A stretch of 64,000 nt of DNA from Anisodus tanguticus (taxonomy: Eukaryota > Streptophyta > Magnoliopsida > Solanales > Solanaceae). A program made the position numbers and the translations under genes. The notes beneath the pieces are model-generated. The model saw nothing but the letters and a program-made list of their open reading frames with translations. It was not told the DNA's origin and did not search any database. The first letter of the stretch is position 1. Every line of letters starts with the position of its first letter. Below, piece after piece: positions 56,232-64,000 of this stretch. Location of the stretch: assembly GCA_034509755.1 (NCBI GenBank), contig CM067556.1, positions 42,950,045-43,014,044 on the forward strand, written 5' to 3'.

Positions 56232-57580
56232 ATGGAGAAAGTACGTACTTTTGACAATTTCAGCGTCGATATTTCTTGCCTTGATAAACCATTGCAAGAC
56301 CAGGTGGTCATTGATGCCATCTTCTTCTTTAAACCTTTAAAGACTCGTGGTCCTGATGGCATACATCCTCTACTCGATCAAAAAAATTGGCATATTGGGG
56401 ATAGTTCTATCCTTATGTTTTCCCATGACATTTTCACTACTCACACTATTCCTGAGAAGTTGAATAATATCTTCCTCTGATTGATCCCTAAAATTAAAAA
56501 GTCTAACAAGCTAAGAAATTTTAGGCCCATAGGATTATGTAATATCATGTATAAAGTCATCACTAAAGTAATTGTTTCTATCACTAAAATAATTGTTAAT
56601 AGAATAAAGCTTTTTTCAATAATTTAACTGGCCCTTTTTAGACCAGCTTCCTCAAAGGTAGAAGAGCTTGTGACAATGCCATGATAGTCCAATATATATT
56701 GCATTACATTAATAATAGTAAAGACTCTAAGGGCAGTGTTATGTTTAAACTAGATTTAGAAAAAGCTTTTGACTGAATTGAGTGATCCATTGTCAAACAC
56801 ACTCTCAATTTCTTTAAGTTCCCTCCTAAAATAATTGTCAATAGAATAAAGCCTTTTTCAATAATTTAATTGGCCCTTTCCAAATCAGCTTCCTTAGAGG
56901 TAGAAGAGCTTGTGACAATGCCATGATAGTCCAAGATATATTGCATTACATTAATAATATTAAAGACTTTAAATGCAGTGTTACGTTTAAACTAGATCTA
57001 TAAAAAGCTTTTGACTGAATTGAGTGGTCCTTTGTCAAACGCACTCTCACTTTCTTGAAGTTCCCTCCCAAGATCCAAGACCTGATCCTGAGTTGCATCA
57101 CCACTAGCCAAATTTCCATCCTTGTCAATGGCTCCCCACTAACTATTTCTCTCCCTCTAGAGAAATAAGGCAAGGTGATCCTATGTCACCGTACATCTTA
57201 ATCTTGTGCATGGAACTAATATCTACTTATATCAATCACCAAGTTGACACCCTCAATTGAGACCCCATTTCCCTTAACAAGAATAGTCCTCCACTGTCCC
57301 ACCTCTTCTTTGTTGATAACTTACTCTAATGGCTAAAGCTAATACCAAATCCATTAATACCATCCATCAAAGTATGGATTTCTTCAGTAAGCTTTCTGAT
57401 CAGAAAATTAATTTCTCAAAATCCAAAGTTGTCAACCAATGCATTGCACTGATCATATACGCCACTATGTGTACCAACTGCTAAACATTAGCTCTACTAC
57501 TCAATTTGGCAATATCTGGGGTTTCCCATCCTGAATCATAGTCCCAAGGCTAGTGATTTCCAACATTCCATTGATAAAAA
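56232..57580 (+). pseudogene. LINE J reverse transcriptase, with tandem duplication
   Basis: KPLKTRGPDGIHP, HTIPEKLNN, LIPKIKKSNKLRNFRPIGLC, LKGRRACDNAM and FKLDLEKAFD give RT blocks in order. A 242-bp tandem duplication repeats the GRRACDNA to KAFD part. After WSFVKRTLTFLKFPP, the catalytic box (usually FADD) reads FVDN near 57309. Several stops are present, including TGA for Trp/Cys next to KAFD. Confidence 0.9.
56589..57072. repeat. 242-bp tandem duplication within LINE J RT
   Basis: Unit 1 at 56589-56830 and unit 2 at 56831-57072 are about 90% alike by eye. Both start ATAATTGT(T/C)AATAGAATAAAGC and end in a CCCTCC(T/C)AA block. Both copies share the stop after KAFD, so that mutation predates the duplication. 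Confidence 0.93.
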
Positions 57581-57704
57581 AAAGGGCAGCCCGGTGAACT
57601 AAGCTCCCGCTATGCGCGGGGTCCGGAAATGGGCCGAACCACAAGGGTCTATTGTACTCAGCCTTACCTCACATTTCTGCAAGAGGCTGTTTCCACAGCT
57701 TGAA
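57581..57704 (+). mobile_element. truncated Au-like SINE inside LINE J
   Basis: GGGCAGCCCGGTGAACTAAG, the GCTATGCGCGGGGTCCGG segment, CCACAAGGGTCTATTGTA and CTGCAAGAGGCTGTTTCC follow the order of the Au SINE, a tRNA-derived family known from Solanaceae and grasses. It stops at CAGCTTGAA, inside the pol III box B region, so the 3' half is missing. LINE sequence resumes at AAAGCTAGCAAG. Confidence 0.82.
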
Positions 57705-58823
57705 AAAGCTAGCAAGTTGGAAGATGAAATTCCTTTGCCCAGCAGGTCACATCACTCTTGTTAAATTCACTCTCAATGCCATTCCAGCATATATCATGCA
57801 ATACTTCTTCACTCCCACCAAGTCATGCAAGCATATTGACAAAATACAAAGATATTTCATCTGGGGTTCTTCCACCAATAAGCGAAAACATCACTATATC
57901 AATTTGGACAGTGTCACATCTCCTAAAGAAAGTGGCGGACTTGGACTATACAAAGCTCGCAACAAAAATTTGGCTCTCTTAGCAAGCGTTTCCTGGAAAT
58001 TCTTCACTATTATCTCCTCCCTTTGGGCCAATGTTCTTCTATCTAGATACAAGCATAAGACATCATTCTCTCAAGCCTCTTTCATCTGGAAGAACATTCT
58101 AAACGGTGGCCAAATCTGCTCTAAGGCCATTTCATTGGCATATGCTACTGGTCATACTATTATTCTTTTGGATTTTAAATGGATTTCCGATCACCCAACT
58201 CTTAGGAGCATCATACAAGAACCCCTCACTGTTAGAGAAAATAAGTTCAAAGTTTTCAACTTAGGGATGGAAGACAATGGGATTGGAATATACTGTCCTT
58301 TAGCACTCTCAAATATATCCTTGATATAGCTTCCACTATCTCTCCATGCTTTGAGCGTACTAGCAAAGATACCCCCTACTAGTCTTTAAATTCCAATGGC
58401 CTCTCCACTACTAGATCTATTTATAAAATTTTAAATCCTCCTAAGCTAAATCCTACATACTCCTTCACATGGATTTTGAATCTTTCCACTCTTCATAAGA
58501 TAATGTTTTTCTTATGGCAATGTTCCCATAGTAGACTGCCAACTAAATCTTACCTTCATCACTTTAGCATCAATATTGAACCAAGCTGTTCCATCTGTAG
58601 TCATAACATGAGTTCATAGATCATATCCTTCTCCACTTCCACATTTCTAAAATTTTTTGGTTATAGCTTGATCATAACATGCAGCATTTACCCTCTATGA
58701 ATACCAAGTGGCTTCAAGCCATTCATGACTTGAACACCCCCCTCCCCCCAAATCCCTAATGAAAATCTTGACTAGACGGAATTATACCCTTTTGTACTTT
58801 GGCACCTCTGGTTAAATTGTAAT
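57705..58823 (+). pseudogene. LINE J C-terminal region
   Basis: KKLASWKMKFLCPAGHITLV, PAYIMQYFFTPTKSC, GGLGLYKARNKNLALLASVSW and LLSRYK are typical of the region after RT in plant LINEs. Near 58440-58610, TYSFTWILNLSTLHKIMFFLWQ and CSIC mark the zinc-binding RT-associated domain. It is interrupted at 58823, after WLNCN, by copia I. Confidence 0.88.
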
Positions 58824-59025
58824 TGTTAAATATACATAAGTATACACAATATACATGTGTATTACCTTAATTACTCTTGTACACTTACCATAATTGTATA
58901 GTTAGTCTCCAAATAGAATAAGGTTTTAGGAGTAGAATAGGAATATGATTCCCTATTATGGAAATATGTAAATTGTATATATTCTCTTTCAATCAATGAG
59001 AATAATCAAGGGATTATTTCTTTCA
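58824..59025 (+). repeat. copia I 5' LTR (202 bp)
   Basis: TGTTAAATATACATAAG to ATTTCTTTCA, directly followed by the primer site. A TATATATT box lies near 58976. Confidence 0.93.
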
Positions 59026-59035
59026 TGGTATCAGA
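59026..59035 (+). other. copia I primer-binding site
   Basis: TGGTATCAGA, initiator tRNA-Met type, as in C. Confidence 0.9.
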
Positions 59036-59149
59036 AGTCTAGGTTGAAAATTTTTCTCTCTAAATTTTCCTTCGGTACGAGCATTTTGCCCTCAGTTTCC
59101 GTGTCGTTTCCCTTCAAAATCGCTTCAATCTCCTCTTCTTTCTTTCGTT

Positions 59150-60102
59150 ATGTCTAATTCAAAGAACATGTTTCATCCTGCCCTGGTTGTTTCTAACATC
59201 AAGAATCATATCCCTCTTATTCTTGAAATAGAAAACGTTCAATATGCGACGTGGCCCGACTGTTCAAAATTCACGCACGCTCGCATCAAGTCATCCATCA
59301 CATAATCCCCGCGGCTCCTGAGGATACGGAGGTGCCTAAACGCGAGGATGATCCTAAGTTGTGGACGACTCTTGATGCCACCGTCCTTCAATTGATTTAC
59401 TCCACTATCTCTACCGACCTGTTGCAGACGATTATTGAGTTGGACGCTACGACGATGGCTTTTTGAAATAGGTTGCGTGACATATTCCAAGATAATCAAA
59501 ATTCCAGAGCAGTTACTCTTGAGCAGGAATTTTTCCACGTCAACATGGAAAATTTCCCGAACATTTCAGCTTATTGCAAAAGGTTGAAAGAATTGGCGGA
59601 CCAACTCCGCAACGTTGGTGCGCCAGTTACCAACGACCGTCTTATCCTTCATATGGTTGCAGGCCTTTCTAAGGAATATAGTGGTGTTGGCACGCTTCTT
59701 CGTCAGAGCAGCCCTCTTCCGTAATTTTATCAAGCTTGTTCTATGCTTACACTCGAAGAAGTCGACTTGGCAAAAAAGACGGCTACCGGTGCTAGTCCCG
59801 TAGTCATGATGACCGAGTCCAATTTTCCTCCCTCCGGTTCCAACAACTCGGGCCAAAACCGCAACAACGATGGCGGCAAAAAGGGTCAGAATAGGAAAAA
59901 TAATAGCAAGAATCGACGGCAACAATGGTGGCAGCCGGAACAGTGGTGGTGGCAGTGGTGGCCCTCAGGGCAGTCAACAGCAGCAACAACCTTTGGCCCA
60001 GCAGTGGGCCCCTATGAAGTGGAATTGGGCCAGCTAATATGGGCCAACAATGGTTGTTTTCCAAGTTATTACCCGAGAAACTGGGCCCAGTTTTCCCAAT
60101 AG
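59150..60102 (+). pseudogene. copia I gag, broken
   Basis: ATG at 59150 (MSNSKNMFHPALVVSNIKNH) starts gag. A frame change near 59250 shifts into LFKIHARSHQVIHHIIPA. A TGA at 59464-59466 (Trp usual) precedes NRLRDIFQDNQNSRAV. The C-terminal Asn/Gln/Trp/Gly-rich region near 59820-60060 is the basic low-complexity tail of RE1-like gag. Confidence 0.9.
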
Positions 60103-60264
60103 TCTAGGCCCAGTTTATCGGGTCCAGTCTCGAGTTTCAGACCAGTTTATGGGCCGGGGCAGTAGGCCAGTGTACTTGGGCCTCGGTCTCCGCAAGCTCA
60201 CTATGCAGCGGGCCCCACATAAACTGACATTGAAGCCGCAATGTACACACTTGGATTAAATCCG

Positions 60265-60445
60265 ACAGATCCAAATTAGTACATGGACACCGGAGCCACT
60301 ACCCATATGACATCCGATCAAGGTACTCTCTCGTATTATTCCAATTTGAGCGGCCCTCGTGGCTTAATTATTGGTAATGGTAATTCAATTCCAATTCGTG
60401 GTTATGGTCATAAAACGTTGTCTCCCCCCATCCACCCCTTATCTT
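60265..60445 (+). pseudogene. copia I protease
   Basis: YMDTGATTHMTSDQGTLSYY keeps the DTGA motif. The codon two before it is TAG (60278-60280), where Trp is usual, so translation would end at the active site. Confidence 0.85.
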
Positions 60446-61620
60446 GAAAAATACCCTTCATGTCCCTAAATTGATTAGAAATTTGGTGTCTGTTCGTAAA
60501 TTCACTAGTGATAATTATGTTTCTGTTGAATTTGATATGTTTGGGTTTTCTATGAAGAATTTCAAGACGGGGAGTCCTCTCATGAGGTGTGAGAGTAGGG
60601 GAGATCTTTATCCTATCATGCCATGTTCCGGTCTCTCGAGTCAAGCCTTGCCATCAACTTTTACAGCCCTTGCTCCTTCCTTATGGCATGCTCGTCTTGG
60701 TCATCCGGGATCATCTATTTTGTCTTCCTTAGATAAAAATAATTTCATTTCGTGTAATGGTACGCGTAGTACTCCGAATTGTCAATCTTGTTCTTTAGGA
60801 AAAATTGTTAGGTTGTCATTTGTAGACTCTCATTCGCATACTTTAATGCGATTTGATATTATTCATAGCGATTTATGGACATCTCCTGTTCTTATTTCTT
60901 TGGGTCATCGATATTATGTTCTATTTTTGGATGATTATTCTAAGTTTTTATGGATTTTTCCGATAGCGAAAAAAACTCAAGTTTTTTCTACCTTCTTAAA
61001 ATTTAGAGCATTCATTAGAACCCAATTCGAACGGGAAATCAAAAATATTCAATATGATAACGGAAAAGAATATGATAATGGAGTGTTTCGGGAGTTTTGT
61101 GCTAATAATGGGATCAATTTTCGTTTTTCTTGCCCTCATACGTCTTCCCAAAATGGAAAATCCTAACGCAAAATTCGTACCATTAATAACATTGTCCGAA
61201 CTTTATTGATTCATGCTTCCGTACCCCCTTCTTTTTTGGCATCATGCTACAAATGGCTACAAATCTTCTAAACATTCTTCCTTCCAAAGGTTTGACATAT
61301 TCGTCCCCTTTTCAAATTTTATATAATAAGACTCCTTCATATTTCCATCTTAGGGTTATTGGGTACTTGTGTTATCCACTCTTTTCGTCCACCACAAATA
61401 ACAAACTTCAGGCCCGATCTACCCCTTGTGTGTTTTTGGGTTATCCGTCAAATCATTGTGGTTACAAATATTTTGGTTTATCATCTAATAAAATTATCAT
61501 TAGTCGCCATATAATTTTTGATGAATCCCAATTTTCGTTGCTAAGGTTAGTAATCCCGTGCCTAGTTCATATAATTTTTTGGATGATGGTATATCCCCGT
61601 ATATATTTCACCATTTTTCG
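60446..61620 (+). pseudogene. copia I integrase, catalytic Glu replaced by stop
   Basis: Open from 60444 to 61166: HVPKLIRNLVSVRKF, the zinc module HARLGHPGSS with CQSCSLGK, FDIIHSDLWTSP (first Asp) and IQYDNGKEYDN (second Asp). The frame ends at TAA 61164-61166, exactly at the third catalytic position (SQNGK, then Ala/Ser, Glu, Arg in the family). Downstream FLGYPSNHCGYKYF and SRHIIFDES belong to the integrase C-terminus in another frame. Confidence 0.92.
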
Positions 61621-61781
61621 GACATGTTCCACACCCCAAATTCGCCAGCGGGCCCACTGCCCGCTTGCCCCACTGTTCCGTCGCCAGATACTGTTCCAGC
61701 CACTTTGTCCAGTCCCATAACTGGGCCAGTTACCCATTAACGCCACTGTTCCAGTCACGAGTTCCTCAAATTTTCGGGTTG

Positions 61782-61808
61782 GGCCAGCAGGCCCACTGCC
61801 TGCTGGCC
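61782..61808. repeat. perfect 11-bp inverted repeat in the I integrase-RT linker
   Basis: GGCCAGCAGGC, five-base loop, GCCTGCTGGCC. It lies in the Pro-rich linker region between integrase and RT. Confidence 0.9.
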
Positions 61809-61984
61809 AGTCCGTCACGTGTCCCGGTAGTTCCCAAAATCCACCCAATTCTCCCCCAAGTCATAGACCGGTCACTCGTAGTCAATGAGGTATTTTTAAA
61901 CCAAAAAAAACATTTTAATTTAAATTATTATATTCTTCAATCACCCTCACCCCGTAATCTAGTGTCTGCTTTAAATTACCCGAA

Positions 61985-63479
61985 TTGAAAATTGCTATGA
62001 CCGACGAATATAATGCACTTATTGATAATAAGACATGGGAGTTGGTGCCCCGTCCATCTGGTGTTAATATTATTCGGTCTATGTGGATTTTTGCTCATAA
62101 GGACAATTTTTATGGTTCTTTTGTGAGGCATAAGACTCGTCTTGTAGGTGATGGTAAAACTCTGCAAGTTGGGGTGGATTGTGGTGAGACGTTTAGTCCG
62201 GTGGTCAAGTCGGCTACCATTCGCACTGTGCTCAACTTGGCTCTTTCGAAAGCATGGCCTATTCATCAATTCGATGTGAAGAATGCTTTCTTACATGGTG
62301 ATCTCAATGAGACAGTCTATATGCATCAGCCCTTGGGGTTTAGGGATCCCAAATATCCTCATCATGTATGTTTGTTGAAGAGTTCCTTGTATGGGCTTAA
62401 GCAGTCTCCACTGGCTTAGTATAAGAGGTTTGCAGACTATGTTTCGACTATTGGGTTCTCTCACAGCAGGTCTGATAATTCATTGTTCATTTATCGTCGT
62501 GGTTCTTCCTTGGTTTATATACTATTATATGTGGATGATATTATCTTGACTGCCTCTTTGGATGCATTATGCCGGTCTATCATGAAAATGCTCAGTTCTG
62601 AGTTTGCTATGAAAGACTTGGGGCCCTTGAGTTATTTTTTTGGGATTGCTGTCACTCGTCATGCAGGTGGGTTGTTCTTATCTCAGAGGATGTATGCAAC
62701 GGAGATCATTGAGAGGGCTGGGATGTCATCCTGTAAGTCCACTTCCACTCCGGTTGATACTAAGCCCAAGCTAGGTGTTGCGGCTGGCTCACCTTACGAT
62801 GATCCAACCTGCTATCGCGGTATCGCAGGGGCTCTTCAGTAACTCACGTTCACGAGACCAGATATTATGTATGCCGTACAACAAGTGTGTTTGTTTATTC
62901 ATGATCCCAGGTTTGAGCACATGAATGCGCTCAAACGCATTATTTTCTATATCCAGGGGACACTGGACTATGGCTTATATTTATATCTGTCTTCGACATC
63001 TACCATTTGTCTCGTACACAGATGTTGATTGAGGTGGTTTTCCAGATACCCGACATTCCACGTCCAGCTATTGCATGTTTCTTGGTAATAAATTGGTCTC
63101 CTGGTTTGCAAAGCGTCAGTCGACATTGTCCCGCTCTAGTGCAGAGGCCGAGTATCGAGGGGTAGCCAATGTGGTCTCTGAATCATGTTGGTTACGTAAT
63201 CTTCTTTTGGAGCTTCATTATCCTATTCAAAAAACTACCTTGGTTTACTATGATAATGTTAGTGCCATCTACCTTTCTAGTAATCCGGTTCAGCACCAGC
63301 GCACTAAACACATCGAGATGGACATTCACTTTGTTCGCGAAAAGGTAGCTCGTGGACAAGTACGTGTCTGCCATGTCCCGTCCAAGTATCAAATTGCAGA
63401 CATTTTTAAAAGGATCTTCCCTCGGTCCTTTTTGAAGATTTTAGGGACAGTCTCAGCGTTCGAAAACCGCCCGCTATAA
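61985..63479 (+). pseudogene. copia I reverse transcriptase and RNase H, broken
   Basis: YNALIDNKTWELVPRPSGVN starts the RT. KNAFLHGDLNETVYMHQPLG lies near 62278. TAG at 62417-62419 (Trp usual in AW-YKRF) and TAA near 62840 (Tyr usual in YLTFTRPD) break it. YVDD lies near 62528. RNase H shows TGA for Trp in DADWGG near 63030, SSAEAEYRG near 63136 and HIEMDIHFVREKV near 63310. A polypurine tract (AACTGCGGGGGTG) ends at 63490. Confidence 0.92.
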
Positions 63480-63490
63480 CTGCGGGGGTG

Positions 63491-63693
63491 TGTTAAATAT
63501 ACATAAGTATACACAATATACATGTGTGTTACCTTAATTAATCTTGTACACTTACCATAATTGTATAGTTAGTCTCCAAATAGAATAAGGTTTTAGGAGT
63601 AGAATAGGAATAGGATTCTCCTATTATGGAAATATGTAAATTGTATATATTTTCTTTCAATCAATGAAAATAATCAAGAGATTATTTCATTCA
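63491..63693 (+). repeat. copia I 3' LTR (203 bp)
   Basis: TGTTAAATATACATAAG to ATTTCATTCA, then LINE sequence at 63694. Confidence 0.92.
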
Positions 63694-64000
63694 ATTACAA
63701 TGTTTTCAGTCACACTGATCTTTTTCTGTCTAAGGATTTTCTCATTAAAAGAGCCATGGAGTTCAAACGCACCAGTCATTTTCCCAATCCCTCTTCCCAT
63801 AATCAGGTGCTTGTCAAATGGGATTTTCCCCCACAGGTTCATTATAAGCTCAACACAGATGGTGCTCACACCAAAGACAACACATATGGAGGATTAGGAG
63901 GAGTAATTCGAGATGCAAATGGCGAATGGATCATAGGCTTTGCTAGCAGAATCACTGCCCGCAATCACCTTTCTGCAGAATTACAAGCCCTGCAAAATAT
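63694..64000 (+). pseudogene. LINE J RNase H domain (cut by window end)
   Basis: One open frame runs from NVFSHTDLFLSKDFLIKRAM through VKWDFPPQVHYKLNTDGAH, GGLGGVIRDANGEWIIGFAS and LSAELQALQN. This is the RNase H fold often found at the C-terminus of plant LINEs, with the first catalytic Asp in NTDGA and Glu in AELQAL. It shows no stop in the visible part. Confidence 0.9.

Larger units (their letters stand above)
58824..63693 (+). mobile_element. RE1-like Ty1/copia retrotransposon I, inserted in LINE J
   Basis: LTRs 58824-59025 and 63491-63693 differ at about seven bases and one indel by hand count, so it is younger than C. All domains are present in copia order. LINE coding sequence continues on both sides in one frame (WLNCN before, YNVFSHTD after). 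The 5-bp flanks GTAAT and ATTAC form a palindrome rather than a clean duplication. Confidence 0.94.
56232..64000 (+). mobile_element. LINE J (non-LTR retrotransposon), split by SINE and copia I, runs past window end
   Basis: Reverse transcriptase from 56232, C-terminal zinc-knuckle-type region to 58823, then after copia I an RNase H domain from about 63694 to the end of the window. The endonuclease is not seen, so it is 5' truncated or begins further upstream in decayed form. Internal duplication, SINE insertion and stops show an old copy. Confidence 0.9.

Noticed and set aside
58819..63698. Clean 5-bp target duplication for copia I
   Set aside because: The flanks GTAAT and ATTAC are inverted, not direct, copies, so no standard duplication was claimed.
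1..64000. tRNA or rRNA genes
   Set aside because: No cloverleaf-like or rRNA-like sequence was seen apart from SINE and T-arm-like scraps.

Overview
This is a gene-poor, repeat-dominated stretch of a plant nuclear genome. Almost every base that can be assigned belongs to a transposable element, and no intact host gene was found. Plant Ty1/copia and Tat-lineage Ty3/gypsy elements, a hAT element, a LINE, a Helitron terminus and a fragment resembling the Au SINE (known from Solanaceae and grasses) point to a dicot with a large genome, most likely Solanaceae. That taxonomic call is inference.

Layout. 1-2784: 3' part of a copia element (A). 2785-6347: mostly non-coding DNA ending in a canonical Helitron 3' terminus; it carries broken exon pieces of methionine synthase and of phosphoethanolamine N-methyltransferase, with splice sites still visible. 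6438-20034: a three-level nest. RE1-like copia C (target duplication AAGAG) is split by copia D (10840-19826, duplication GTCTG), and D is split by a solo gypsy-type LTR, E (15610-17567, duplication ATACT). 20317-23864: a hAT transposon with 19-bp perfect terminal inverted repeats and 8-bp duplication GTTTGTTA. 24196 to about 28440: RE1-like copia F on the minus strand, without its 5' LTR. 28525-35194: copia B, complete with both LTRs, same family as A. 36437 to about 45700: Tat-lineage Ty3/gypsy G with an extra RNase H and a long antisense reading frame. 45968-50430: 5'-truncated copia H. 51885-52110: antisense gypsy gag scrap. 52201-52686: an unrecognised reading frame. About 53760-55960: remnant of a probable SIRE-type copia. 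56232-64000: LINE J, which contains an internal duplication and a truncated SINE and is split by RE1-like copia I (58824-63693).

State of the coding sequences. Every element has premature stops or frameshifts, so none looks autonomous. Stops commonly replace Gln, Arg or Trp codons, as expected from deamination of methylated cytosine. The three RE1-like copies (C, F, I) have each lost the catalytic glutamate of the integrase.

Most worth a second look: gene capture by the putative Helitron, the repeated loss of the integrase glutamate, GC-rich modules shared by two otherwise different copia families, the antisense frame of G, and a tandem repeat in the leader of F. No convincing new functional system was found. 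The interest lies in element architecture and history.
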